From contig CAJXLM010000007.1 of NCBI GenBank assembly GCA_913056175.1, forward strand, positions 16,483 to 80,482: a stretch of 64,000 nucleotides of DNA. The letters are read 5' to 3'. This document shows, one piece after another, positions 11,735 to 21,331 of this stretch; positions within the stretch are counted from its first letter, which is position 1; each line of letters opens with the position of its first letter. Position numbers and translations under genes: made by a program. This stretch comes from an uncultured Opitutia bacterium. Lineage in GTDB: Bacteria; Verrucomicrobiota; Verrucomicrobiia; Opitutales; Puniceicoccaceae. Below the pieces are notes generated by a model. That model searched no databases. It worked only from the letters and a program-made list of their open reading frames with translations, and had not been told where the DNA came from.

Positions 11735-12676
11735 ATGGAAAACCCCTCCTCGCACAACCACAACGGGTCCGCCCGGGCCGCCGCCCCCGCGGTGCCCCGG
11801 GACGACCTGCCCGACACCCAGAACCGGCACGCTTCCGGAATCCAGGGGGCCCGCGTGCCCCTGCAGGAGGTGGGCTCCTCCAATTTTCGTTTGCCGCTGC
11901 GCTATGCCTTGCGGGACGGGAGCGTGCACACCCTGGAAACCTCGGTGCTGGGCGCGGTGTCCTTGGAGGCGGACCGCAAGGGGATCAACATGTCCCGCAT
12001 CATCCGCTCCTTCTACGAGTATCGCCACGAGGTGATCACCCTGGAAGTGGTCCACCGGATCCTCAGCCACTACCTGGCGGAGTTGGAGGCGGCCAGCGCC
12101 CGCCTGCGCCTGGCCTTTGCGCTCCCGGTGATGATGCCTTCCCTGCGCAGCGGGCTGGAGGGTTACCAGTACTACGACTGCGTCATCGACGCCCGGTTGA
12201 ATGCGGAGGGGATTTTCGCGCCCCTGCTGCAGCTGGGCTTTGTCTACAGCTCGGTCTGCCCGTGTTCCACCGACCTCAGCGAACACGCCCTCGCCACTCG
12301 GGGGGTCGCGGCCATTCCCCACTCCCAGCGGAGCCGGGCGCGGTTGCGCGTGGTCCCCGCACCGGGCACCACTCTCGAGTGGGAGGAGCTTATCGAGGCC
12401 TGCCGGCACGCCCTGCAGACGGAGACACAGGCAATGGTGCGGCGGACGGACGAGCAGGCCTTTGCTGAGCGCAATGCGGCCTCGCAGAAGTTCGTCGAGG
12501 ATGCTGCACGCCTCCTCTACCAGGCTCTCGACGGATTGGCCGGGGTGGAGGCCTTCGCCGTCTCCTGTTCCCACCTCGAGTCCCTTCACTCCCACGATGC
12601 GGTGGCCACGGTCACCCGTGGTCTGCCCACGGGTCTGTGGGGTGGGATCGACGACTACGGCGAGCTGATCTGCTGA
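11735..12676 (+). CDS. folE2: GTP cyclohydrolase FolE2 (type IB)
   Basis: A 313-aa member of the COG1469 family that makes 7,8-dihydroneopterin triphosphate from GTP for folate synthesis. It begins near DLPDTQNR, carries VGSSNFRLPLRY, KGINMSRI and the conserved Cys in YSSVCPCSTDLS, and ends in the histidine-rich SCSHLESLHSHDAVA. FolE2 can use metals other than zinc and often backs up FolE under zinc limitation. The ATG at 11735 was chosen; 26 upstream in-frame codons are unlike the family. It is divergent from the WalJ gene. Confidence 0.93.
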   Translation: MENPSSHNHNGSARAAAPAVPRDDLPDTQNRHASGIQGARVPLQEVGSSNFRLPLRYALRDGSVHTLETSVLGAVSLEADRKGINMSRIIRSFYEYRHEVITLEVVHRILSHYLAELEAASARLRLAFALPVMMPSLRSGLEGYQYYDCVIDARLNAEGIFAPLLQLGFVYSSVCPCSTDLSEHALATRGVAAIPHSQRSRARLRVVPAPGTTLEWEELIEACRHALQTETQAMVRRTDEQAFAERNAASQKFVEDAARLLYQALDGLAGVEAFAVSCSHLESLHSHDAVATVTRGLPTGLWGGIDDYGELIC

Positions 12677-12753
12677 GAGGGTGGTGGCCGCGGCCTCCAT
12701 GCCTGCGCCGCTTCCTCCCTACCTTCCCCCTTTGGACCCCACCCGCGAATCCT

Positions 12754-13266
12754 ATGAGCGACGAGGAATGGTTCGACGTGGTGGATGAGCAGGACCGGGT
12801 GGTGGGAAGGGCCAGTCGTGCGGAAGTGCACGCCCAGAATCTCCGCCACCGGGCGGTCCACCTCTGGCTGTTTCGGCCAAACGGCCGCCTTCTCCTCCAG
12901 AAGCGGTCCCTTCACAAGGACTCCGCCCCGGGTTGCTGGGTGAGTTCGTGCTCGGGCCATCTGGACAGCGGGGAAGACTACGAGCGCGCGGCCCACCGCG
13001 AGCTGGAGGAAGAGCTGGGAATCCCGCCCGGGGAGGTCAACTGGATGCCCTGGCGGAAGTTCCCGGCCTCTCCGGAAACGGGCCATGAGTTTGTCCAGAT
13101 CTACCTGCTCCGCGGCTACCGCGGTCCCGTCCACCCCAACCCGGAGGAGGTCACCGCGATCCGCTGGATGGCACCCTCCGCGGTCGATCGGGCCCTGCGT
13201 GCGGAGCCGGGTGCCTTCGCCCGCTCCTTTTGCTGGCTCTGGGACGCCTATCGGCGGGATTGGTGA
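12754..13266 (+). CDS. Nudix hydrolase, isopentenyl-diphosphate isomerase/YfcD-like
   Basis: A 170-aa Nudix protein beginning MSDEEWFDVVDEQDRVVG. The Nudix box reads GHLDSGEDYERAAHREL followed by EEELGI, with the metal-binding REXXEE pattern intact. It resembles YfcD and the Nudix IPP isomerases (WFDVVDE, HRAVHLWLF, LLLQKRS, CWVSSCSGH). The Cys and Glu of true type-1 IPP isomerases cannot be assigned with certainty, so the substrate may be IPP or another nucleoside-diphosphate-type compound. The ATG at 12754 is preferred over an upstream in-frame Met inside the folE2 end. Confidence 0.85.
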   Translation: MSDEEWFDVVDEQDRVVGRASRAEVHAQNLRHRAVHLWLFRPNGRLLLQKRSLHKDSAPGCWVSSCSGHLDSGEDYERAAHRELEEELGIPPGEVNWMPWRKFPASPETGHEFVQIYLLRGYRGPVHPNPEEVTAIRWMAPSAVDRALRAEPGAFARSFCWLWDAYRRDW

Positions 13267-13696
13267 GGGAGCGCGGACCGGGCGAAGGGAGTCCGGAGGG
13301 GCGGTGGCCGGGCCCGAAGCGCCGAAGAGGAACGGTGCCGGTCGGTGCAGCGGGCGAAGGGGGATGCCCGCGGGGCGCGGTGCCGACGTGGATACGGAGT
13401 GGGAGTGGGTCGGTCCGGCTCCGGAATCCTTGGGGACGCCGGAAACGAAAGAGGGGCCCGCAACGGGGGAAGGTGCCGGAAGGCGAGGGGTGACGGGGGG
13501 AGAGGTTCGTCCGCACCCTGCCGCGGAAGGGGGTGGGCTCTCGAGCCTCTGGCTCTTCCCAGGGCCGGCGGTGGACGGAGCGCGGGGAAAGGAGGGTGGC
13601 GTGCGACTGGACGGAGCGCGGGGTCCGCGGCGCTGGAGGGTAGGGGGCCGGAAGGGGGCGAGGTTGGCCGGAAGGGGTCAGCCATCCGGAGCCCGG
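13267..13696. other. G-rich intergenic stretch with no gene seen
   Basis: These 430 bases lie between the convergent Nudix and PEP-CTERM genes. The plus strand is strongly G-rich with low-complexity GGGGAAGG-type runs. ORFs across it lack any recognisable protein features, and I see no RNA gene or convincing hairpin. Confidence 0.5.
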
Positions 13697-14449
13697 TCAC
13701 CGTCGCCGCCTCCGGGCAAAGAGGGCCGCGGCAAGGGCGAGAATTGCGGCCACGAGTCCGAAGCGGGAGGGCTCGGGGACCGTCTGGATCGCCAGGGACT
13801 CGACCCAAAATTTGCCGCTGGACCACGCGACTACAAACGAATCACCTGCGGATACCGGAATCTCGGTGGTGGCCGGGTTGGTTTCACGGAAGTCAGCCAC
13901 AAAGGGTGTCGATACGGATTGACCGTTCGCGATCGGGCCGACGGATTGATCGCCGCTCTCGAGCACTACCTCGTCTCCACCGCCGGAGGTGAAGGAAGTG
14001 AAGTCGATCGCGGTCACCGTGAGGTCCCGGTCGAAGGTGAAGGCGGTGCCGTCGCCGTCAGCATTGTATCCGCTGACACCATCGGACAGGCCGTCATCGG
14101 TGACATTGAGGTCGTCGCTGAGGGCTTCCGCCGTAACGTTGAGCGTCCCGATGAGGTCGATGTTCTCGATGGTGAAAGAGGCGGCCGTGTCGGCTGGGAC
14201 CTCGTCGAACCACGGGTCCCTGAATTGGTCGGTGATCGCCTCTGGGCTATGGTTGGGCTCGGCCCGGATACTGCCCCCCGAGATGGTGCTGTCCTCGAAG
14301 TCGATCGTCACGGTCACCTGCGCGGGAAGCCCGAGGACGCATGAGCCGATCCCCAAGGTGACCAGGAGGGCCTTGCGCGGGGTCGGAGGGGAGCCCCCAA
14401 GGGGCCCGGGGCGGGCAGGAGGGAGAAGATCGCCAAAGGTAGCGATCAT
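13697..14449 (-). CDS. PEP-CTERM sorting-domain exported protein
   Basis: About 250 residues from the ATG at 14449 (MIATFGDLLPP). A signal peptide is visible at about residues 25-45 (ALLVTLGIGSCVLGLPAQ). The mature part is a Ser/Thr/Asp-rich beta-type extracellular domain. The C-terminus is a textbook PEP-CTERM signal: VPEPSRFGLVAAILALAAAL followed by FARRRRR. Such proteins are processed by an exosortase and placed at the cell surface or exopolysaccharide matrix. A longer ORF start at 14680 is unlikely because it has no signal peptide. The ligand or role is unknown. Confidence 0.85.
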   Translation of the reverse strand: MIATFGDLLPPARPGPLGGSPPTPRKALLVTLGIGSCVLGLPAQVTVTIDFEDSTISGGSIRAEPNHSPEAITDQFRDPWFDEVPADTAASFTIENIDLIGTLNVTAEALSDDLNVTDDGLSDGVSGYNADGDGTAFTFDRDLTVTAIDFTSFTSGGGDEVVLESGDQSVGPIANGQSVSTPFVADFRETNPATTEIPVSAGDSFVVAWSSGKFWVESLAIQTVPEPSRFGLVAAILALAAALFARRRRR

Positions 14450-14712
14450 GGAGCGTGTCCCCCGGGCACGGGGAGAAAGGCGCACCGGGAGAGAACTCTC
14501 GGCGAGTGCCCGGTAGCGAGGACGGGGAAGGCATCGGCGGTCGCAGGCGCCCCGTGAGGGCGCCCGGGAAAAAGAGCCCCTCCCGCGCCTCCAGGGGAAC
14601 GAAGAAGGGCCAAAGGTGTGCGACAGAATCGGAAGTAATTTTTTCATGGAGCAACGGAGAACAGCGGAATTCTCCTGCAAACCCTCTCCGGATCAAGGGC
14701 AAAAGTTGAAAA

Positions 14713-15605
14713 ATGGACACCCAACTTCCCCTTCCCGGCCATCCCTCCATCGCAGACACCCAGTCCTCCACGAGGGCAACCCCACCACCACTACTACTAC
14801 TACTATCGCAGACACCCATATTTCCCCAGGGCACCGCGAAAGACCGGCCCCAATGACCCCCACCCATCGAGCGCAGAGAGAGCAACACAACCTAGTTCGC
14901 CGGGAGAAACCTCTCCGCTCCGCATTCGGCGCTGGACTGTATGCGGACACCGATTCTCCGGGAAAGCCGGCCAAGCCCCTTCCCTCGACCCGGTTGGTCC
15001 TCCACGGCCATCCAAGCAGGCCCCTCCCTGAGGATCGCACCCGTCCGCGGGACCTCCAATCGCAGACACCCAAATTTCGAGCTGCGCGAGCTGCGGACCC
15101 CTCCCATTGCAGGGCCGACGGTGTTGCCTCCCCGGAAGGTGCGCCGCTGTTAGGGTTCAAGGCAGACAACAAATGGGTGTCTACTTTAGTCGGTCGCTTT
15201 CCCCTTCCCCTCTACCCCACCATCGCAGACACCCATTTATTCCCAGGGCACCGCGAAAGACCGGCCCCAATGACCCCCACCCATCGAGCGCAGAGAGAGC
15301 AACACAACTTGGTTCGCCGGGAGAAACCTCTCCGCTCCGCCCCCGGCGCTCTCGGCGCTGTATGCGGACACCCATTCTCCGAGAAAACCGGCCAAGCCCC
15401 TCCCTCGTCTCGGTCGGTCCTCCACGGCCATCCCAACAGGCCCCTCCTCCCCCGGGATCGCGCCCGTCCGCGGGACCCCCAATCGCAGACACCCAAATTT
15501 CGAGCTGCGCGAGCTGCGGACCCCTCCCATTGCAGGGCCGACGGTGTTGCCTCCCCGGAAGGTGCGCCGCTGTTAGGGTTCAAGGCAGACAACAAATGGG
15601 TGTCT
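14713..15605. repeat. Array A of TGGGTGTCYGC repeats with a 0.38-kb tandem duplication
   Basis: Contains cores in reverse orientation (14752, 14808, 15062, 15226, 15362, 15484) and partial plus-orientation cores near 15174 and 15597. A unit of about 380 bp is present twice, 14805-15182 and 15222-15605. Both copies start with ATCGCAGACACCCA and end with AACAAATGGGTGTCT. A CTA trinucleotide run precedes the first copy (about 14787-14804). Small ORFs here read repeated ADTH or MGVC peptides and are judged spurious. Confidence 0.85.
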
Positions 15606-16028
15606 CCTTTGGTCCCTTTGGTCCGGCGGTCTTACCGCTCCGACTCCGGTTCTTCTTTGGGTTCCGACCAGCTAAGGGCTACGACTGTGGGATTGAAAGC
15701 TCAGCTCCCGCTTCAGGAGTGGCCGTGGATGGATCCGTAGGGGAAGGGATGCGATTTGGACGGGTGGAAGTGGCTGGACGGGAGAGGTGGTAAGGTCATC
15801 CACTGGATGTCCGCGTTGGATGTCCGCGAGAGTGGGGGATGACGCGGGACTGCCGGTCAGGGGGAGGCAGGAGAGCGGGAGTTGATGGCCCGGGATGAGG
15901 GAAATCGCAGGCATGGGGTTGCGGTTTCGGCCAGAGGCTGCGATGTTACGACAGTTCTTTGGACAGTCGTACGCAGAAGGGTGTGCAAACCTTGCAACCC
16001 TTCCTCGTATGCTGCAGTCCCATTGTTC
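15606..16028. other. Intergenic region upstream of tmRNA
   Basis: About 420 bases without a supported gene. It contains two close copies of GGATGTCCGCG near 15806-15830, which resemble degenerate repeat cores. The 60 bases before the tmRNA presumably hold its promoter, but I could not find a well-spaced -35/-10 pair. Confidence 0.4.
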
Positions 16029-16737
<709 letters not shown>

Positions 16738-17793
16738 TCAGGCAGCCCACCGTGCTTCGCGATACAAACGCCGACTCCCTTCCTTCCCGCGGAACCAGCG
16801 CTGCCCTCTTTCCCTCGCTTCCTCGGTAAGGCGGTCGCATTGTCCTACCATGCCGTGGAAGAGCCTCCCGTAGGCTGCCACATTTTCAGCCCACCGCTGG
16901 GGATCGAGAGACAGCCGCTCGAGTGTCCGTTCCAAAGCCGCGGGCACAGGATCGGTCCGGTGGCCGGGAAGTGCCCGCAGCGTCCACTGAATCAGGTCGA
17001 GGTAGTGGTCGAGGTCGATGCCGACTCCGATTTCCTCCGTCCGGTCCAGGGGAGCGAGCCACGCCGCCTCGGACAACTTCTGGGTCTCACGGTCTGTTTC
17101 CCGGCGCGGGGTGCGGGTGGGGCCATCTGTGGATCCACGAGCCTGTATTCTTTCGGCGGCTTGGCGGGCATTGAGTCGGTCGTAGGCGCTGGTGAAGAAA
17201 CTGTCCTCCAAGCCACTCGCAAGCGCCGCGCGCACCGGGTTCAGGTCGACATACACCATACACGCGAGGACCGCACCTTCGTCGACCAAGGCCTGGCATC
17301 GGAAGCGACCCTCCCAAAAACGGCCAGTGCACTCGTCTTCGCGGTTGGCGCGGCGGGCGATCCACTCGTTGAGACAACGCATGAACCAGCTGAGGTCCGC
17401 CAGCCGGGACCGTACCTCTGCAAGTCGCACGGGATCACGAACGAGACTCTCCACCCGCAGATTCCACGCATCCTCTCCCACCCGGTGGTTCCCGGGAAAG
17501 ACCCGGCACCAGCGCTCCGCCACTTCGCGTGCGCTCCACTGCGCGGCGCGGTCCGGACGATTGCGGAGGACGAGATGCGAGTGATTGCTCATGACCGCGT
17601 AGGCAAACACTTCCACTGCAAACTGGCTGCTGAGTTCGCGGATGCGTTCCCTTACCCATGCACGGCGGTGCTCATAGCTTTGGCCCGTGGAGGCATCATA
17701 CCCGCAGAGAAAGGCCCGCCGCACGCAGCGGGAGATGCAGTGGTACACACCGATCGTACCGGGCCGGACAATTCTGGATCGTGGTGCTGCCAT
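16738..17793 (-). CDS. REP-associated tyrosine transposase (RAYT, Y1_Tnp family)
   Basis: A 351-aa single-domain Y1/HUH transposase. The N-terminus has YHCISRCVRRAFL (strand 1). The HUH metal motif is at residues 70-73 (VMSNHSHLVL, His71 and His73). The RAYT signature continues with GRFWEGRFRCQAL and VYVDLNPVRA, which carries the likely catalytic tyrosine. A C-terminal extension of about 120 residues is typical of the larger RAYTs. RAYTs act on short REP palindromes and usually occur as single-copy, non-autonomous-element managers. Being flanked by arrays of TGGGTGTCYGC repeats supports that role here, but it is an inference. Confidence 0.88.
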   Translation of the reverse strand: MAAPRSRIVRPGTIGVYHCISRCVRRAFLCGYDASTGQSYEHRRAWVRERIRELSSQFAVEVFAYAVMSNHSHLVLRNRPDRAAQWSAREVAERWCRVFPGNHRVGEDAWNLRVESLVRDPVRLAEVRSRLADLSWFMRCLNEWIARRANREDECTGRFWEGRFRCQALVDEGAVLACMVYVDLNPVRAALASGLEDSFFTSAYDRLNARQAAERIQARGSTDGPTRTPRRETDRETQKLSEAAWLAPLDRTEEIGVGIDLDHYLDLIQWTLRALPGHRTDPVPAALERTLERLSLDPQRWAENVAAYGRLFHGMVGQCDRLTEEARERGQRWFRGKEGSRRLYREARWAA

Positions 17794-17796
17794 AGG

Positions 17797-17830
17797 GGGG
17801 AATTTTTGTTCCCCTTTACCGAAAGGTCAA
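17797..17830 (-). promoter_or_regulatory. Candidate promoter and 5' hairpin of the RAYT gene
   Basis: On the minus strand TTGACC (17830-17825) is followed 17 nt later by a weak AAAAAT. An inverted repeat GGGGAA/TTCCCC (17797-17814) lies just before the ATG at 17793 and could mask ribosome entry. No clear Shine-Dalgarno sequence is present, consistent with low expression. Confidence 0.3.
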
Positions 17831-18351
17831 CAGTTTTTTCTTTTTCGCAAAGCGCCCGCGGCTGAGAACCCGGAATTGAGAGGTCCGCTCATTTTTTGTC
17901 TCCGCAGCGTGCCGACCGCACCAGCCTTTGCAGTCGAGACGGCCAGCGTTGTCATGGTCGGTAAGGCTCACGAACTGGCCCGGGTTCTTGAGCGGAGCGG
18001 CCCCTCGTGCCGGTTGCGGGAAATCCCGGAGGAGTCTCCCGACTCGCAGGCCCCCAACCTCTGTGCCGCCAGCACTTTGAGTGGGGAAACACCGCAGCAC
18101 GGCGTTCGGCCATCCCACCTGCCGTTTACGAGGCGAAAGGATCCGGGCGGTGGGGCGAGGGAAAAGGCGAGTCTTGGTTCCGGAGCGTCCGGTCCCGGAG
18201 ACGATCGGGACCCCGCAATGGTGGATCTCCGCCAGAGAGGACCGAGGCCCTATGCGGTTCCACCGAATTCCTGCGCCGAGGGGGGTGGCTTGTGCGATGG
18301 TCCTGAGCGGGCGTAATCCCCTCTCCGTCGCTCCTTTGAAAAGTGGGTGTC
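17831..18351. other. Intergenic stretch between RAYT and vanX-like gene
   Basis: About 520 bases with several overlapping small ORFs in three frames, none resembling a known family. It ends with a single TGGGTGTCTTA core variant (18344-18354) that overlaps the stop codon of the vanX-like gene. Confidence 0.4.
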
Positions 18352-19149
18352 TTATTCTGGGACGGACGGGATGGGGAAGTTGAAATAGGTGTCGGGGAAC
18401 GGCTCGTCGGCGAGAGTGTAGTGCCACCATTCCTCCGGGTAGGGTTCGAAGCCGTGGCGTTCCATCGCCGAGCGCAGTATTTCCCGGTTCGCGCGCGCCT
18501 GCTCCGAGATTGCGTCACTGCCGTGATGCGACGTTTCGCTGAAGCAGTCGAAACCAGCTCCCATATCAATCGAGTTGTCGGGCCACCGCTCCCCATGAGG
18601 CGCCGTGCAGGGCCGCAGTGGGTCGCCCGGCATCCACGGAGCGGTTGGGGTGGCCGGCCGCTCGACAAGGGTGAGGTCCACCGTGCTCCCCCGCGAGTGT
18701 CCGGAGCGTTCGGCGATGTATCTTTCCGGGAAAAGCCGGTCTTTTGGCACGTCCGGATAGAACTCAGCGCGCATGGCGTCGTCGTCCGGGTCGGCCGCCC
18801 AGCGCACGAATGCGTCGACCGCGCGCTGGGGGCGGTAGCCGTCGTAAACCTTGAGGGTGTAGCCCATGGGGCGAACGTCCGCCTGCACCTTCGCGAGGGC
18901 TTCGGCTGCTTCCCGCGTCAATACGACCTCCGGCGCCTCGTAACCGGGAACAGGTCAACCGATGAAGTTGTGCGCGCCGGCGTAACGAACCTCCGTGAGG
19001 ATGGTGGGGTCTAGGGTCTGCAAATGCACGAATCCGGGCGGCAGCGCCTCGGTTGGGTGGTCGGTGGTCTCGGCTGCCAGGCTCGAAGGTGGCGTCGCCA
19101 CGCAGAGGGCGACGAGGCTCACGGGAACGGAGAGGGCGAGGGTTTTCAC
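18352..19149 (-). pseudogene. D-alanyl-D-alanine dipeptidase (VanX/DdpX family) with in-frame TGA
   Basis: From a GTG at 19149 the frame gives a signal peptide (KTLALSVPVSLVALCVA) and the VanX N-terminus, ending FVHLQTLDPT..VRYAGAHNFIG. Then comes TGA at 18957-18955 (codon 65), after which the same frame continues PVPGYEAP and the whole catalytic domain. Zinc and catalytic residues are intact: His151 and Asp158 in SGHSRGSTVDLTL, and Glu240 and His243 in EEWWHY. The TGA replaces the Lys/Arg of the family motif NFTGKPV, so one CGA-to-TGA change explains it. It is either a recent nonsense mutation, a sequencing error, or a gene restarted internally. VanX-type periplasmic enzymes cleave D-Ala-D-Ala. 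Confidence 0.85.
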
Positions 19150-19389
19150 CGCCTGGGATGGGATGGCTTGCCTCTCCCGGTTCCGTACCCATGCCGTGGA
19201 GGGATCGGAGGGATCGGCCGGGGGCGAAGGGTGATCGCAAAAGAAAATCCGTCGCGCGCACCGGGAAATCCGGGAGCACATACCCCCGAGGGTAAGATCG
19301 ACGATTCCCCAAGGTGGCTGACTCATGCCGATGATTCCGAACATCCCGGCGAGCACAGGGCAACCGTCCGTTTGTTGTTCGCCGCCCGT

Positions 19390-19665
19390 AGTCCCGGCCG
19401 ACCCCAACTTTTGGGTGTCCGTCAAATTCGTCACGGCCGACCCCAACTTTTGGGTGTCCGTCAAATTTGCCGGGTCGCTGCAGAATCTCTGGGTGTCTGC
19501 GCAATTCCAGGGAGGCCCTCGTGCAACCGTGACCACTACGAGCGGTTCCCAGAGAAGTTGGTCTATGGGTGTCTATGTTTGCAGTGGGTGTCTACGGTTA
19601 GTCCGCATGGTTAGTCCGCTGGGTGTCTATGTTTTCATTCACGTTTACGGTGGGTGTCTGCGTTA
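19390..19665. repeat. Array B of GGGTGTC repeats
   Basis: Seven plus-orientation cores lie in about 270 bp: two TTTTGGGTGTCCGTC copies in a 40-bp tandem direct repeat (about 19397-19470), then TCTGGGTGTCTGCGC, CTATGGGTGTCTATG, CAGTGGGTGTCTACG, GCTGGGTGTCTATG and GGTGGGTGTCTGCG. All are in one orientation, unlike the mixed arrays elsewhere. The array fills the gap between the divergent vanX-like and BCCT genes. Confidence 0.8.
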
Positions 19666-19720
19666 CGGCGGAAATGCCCGCCGGGTTTGACGGTAGATTA
19701 GCCCCCATGGTTGGTGGAGT

Positions 19721-21331
19721 ATGGACCCTCCCCCTTCCGAACCCGCCGGCGACGGTGAAGCGGTGGCTGATTTGCGCCGTGGAAAAACGTGCAACCGCCT
19801 AACGCCCCCCCTTTTCCAGCGTGCGGTGGCGATTCCGGCAGCTCTGGTGGCCCTTTTCTTCATTCTGGCCACCCTCTTTTTCACGGGGCCGGTGGAGGGC
19901 TTCCTTCGGGGAATCCAGGGTGGGATCTCCAGCTCTTTCGGCTGGTTCTACCTTATTTGCATCAACGTGGCGCTGCTCACGGCGGTGATCCTCCTTTTCA
20001 GCCCTGCCCGTCGTTGGAGGCTGGGAGGGGACGAGGCGGAGCCGGAGTTCTCCACCTTTTCCTGGCTGTCCATGCTGTTCTCCGCGGGGATGGGGATCGG
20101 CCTTCTCTACTTCTCCGTGGCCGAGCCGATGATGCACTACCTGAACCCGGCCTTCACCGAGCCCGGTACAGCTGCCTCCTTCCACCGAGCGATGGAGGCG
20201 ACCTACTTCCTGTGGGGTATCCACGTCTGGGCGATCTACGCGGTCATTGCTCTCGCCCTCGCCTATTTTGCCTTCAATCGGGGCCTTCCCCTCAGCGTCC
20301 GTTCCGGCCTCTACCCGTTTTTAGGGGAGCGCGTGCACGGGGGTTGGGGTCACCTCGTCGATGTGATCGCGATCGTGGCCACCCTTTTCGGGCTGGCCAC
20401 CACCCTTGGATTCGGCGCCCAGCAGGTCGGGGCGGGTCTTGAGCATATCTTCGGGCTGCCCTCGACCCTCGGGGTGCAGATCGCAGCCATCGTGGTGATC
20501 ACGGCCCTCGCCACCCTTTCCGTCGTACTCGGCCTGCACCGGGGAATCCGCAACCTGAGTGTCCTCACGATGCGGCTCAGTGCGTTCCTTCTCGTCGTGG
20601 TCTTTCTGGTCGGACCGACCGTGCTGATCCTGGACACCTTCGTGCAGTCGGCAGGCGGCTACTTGCAGCATTTCCTGCAGTGGGCCACCCATCGTGGGGC
20701 GAGTTCCGAGCAGGGAGCCTTCTTCAGCGGTTGGAGCGTCTTTTACTGGGGCTGGTGGATGTCGTGGGGTCCGTTTGTGGGCTTGTTCATTGCCCGTATC
20801 TCCCGCGGCCGCACCATTGGCGAATTCCTGCTCGGCGTCATTCTCGCTCCGACCGTGGTCACGATTTTCTGGATGGCCACCTTCGGGACGAGTACCTACG
20901 AGCTCGAGGCAACAGCTCCCGGTTTTGCACAAGCCGTCGGTGATTCCGTACCCACGGCTCTTTTTCGCATGCTCGCGGAGTATCCACTGGCGTGGTTGAC
21001 CTCCGGGCTCGGGCTGCTGCTGGTGATCGCCTTCTTCGTGACTTCCTCGGACAGCGGATCGCTGGTGGTCGACTCGATGGCTTCCGGCGGGCGGCTACGC
21101 ACGGGGGTCAGCTCGCGGGTCTTCTGGGCCTCGCTGGAGGGGGCCATCGCTGCTACCTTGCTTCTGGGGGGAGGTCTCAGCGCGATGCAGGCGGTCTCCC
21201 TCTCAGCGGGCCTCCCCTTTGCCGCGGTCGTCCTTTTTCTCTGTGCCGGCTTGCTCCGCACCTTTGTCTTCCATCGCCCGGCCACCCCGCCGCCGCCGTT
21301 GCCTCAGCGCAGCCGCGTCAACCGCTCGTAA
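19721..21331 (+). CDS. BCCT-family betaine/choline/carnitine transporter
   Basis: A 536-aa membrane protein with about 12 predicted helices. The family signatures are present: MGIGLLYFSVAEP in the early core and GWWMSWGPFVGLFIARISRG in the glycine/tryptophan-rich substrate region. These are Na+- or H+-coupled secondary transporters for quaternary ammonium compounds, used for osmoprotection in salty habitats. The start is supported by GGTGGAGT just before the ATG at 19721. The C-terminal tail is short and proline-rich, so a large osmosensing extension like that of BetP is absent. Its end overlaps the nucleoside hydrolase gene by 28 nt, tail to tail. Confidence 0.93.
   Translation: MDPPPSEPAGDGEAVADLRRGKTCNRLTPPLFQRAVAIPAALVALFFILATLFFTGPVEGFLRGIQGGISSSFGWFYLICINVALLTAVILLFSPARRWRLGGDEAEPEFSTFSWLSMLFSAGMGIGLLYFSVAEPMMHYLNPAFTEPGTAASFHRAMEATYFLWGIHVWAIYAVIALALAYFAFNRGLPLSVRSGLYPFLGERVHGGWGHLVDVIAIVATLFGLATTLGFGAQQVGAGLEHIFGLPSTLGVQIAAIVVITALATLSVVLGLHRGIRNLSVLTMRLSAFLLVVVFLVGPTVLILDTFVQSAGGYLQHFLQWATHRGASSEQGAFFSGWSVFYWGWWMSWGPFVGLFIARISRGRTIGEFLLGVILAPTVVTIFWMATFGTSTYELEATAPGFAQAVGDSVPTALFRMLAEYPLAWLTSGLGLLLVIAFFVTSSDSGSLVVDSMASGGRLRTGVSSRVFWASLEGAIAATLLLGGGLSAMQAVSLSAGLPFAAVVLFLCAGLLRTFVFHRPATPPPPLPQRSRVNRS

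Noticed and set aside
18955..18957. Selenocysteine at the TGA of the vanX-like gene
   Set aside because: VanX enzymes have Lys or Arg there, it is not a catalytic position, and no SECIS-like hairpin was evident after it.
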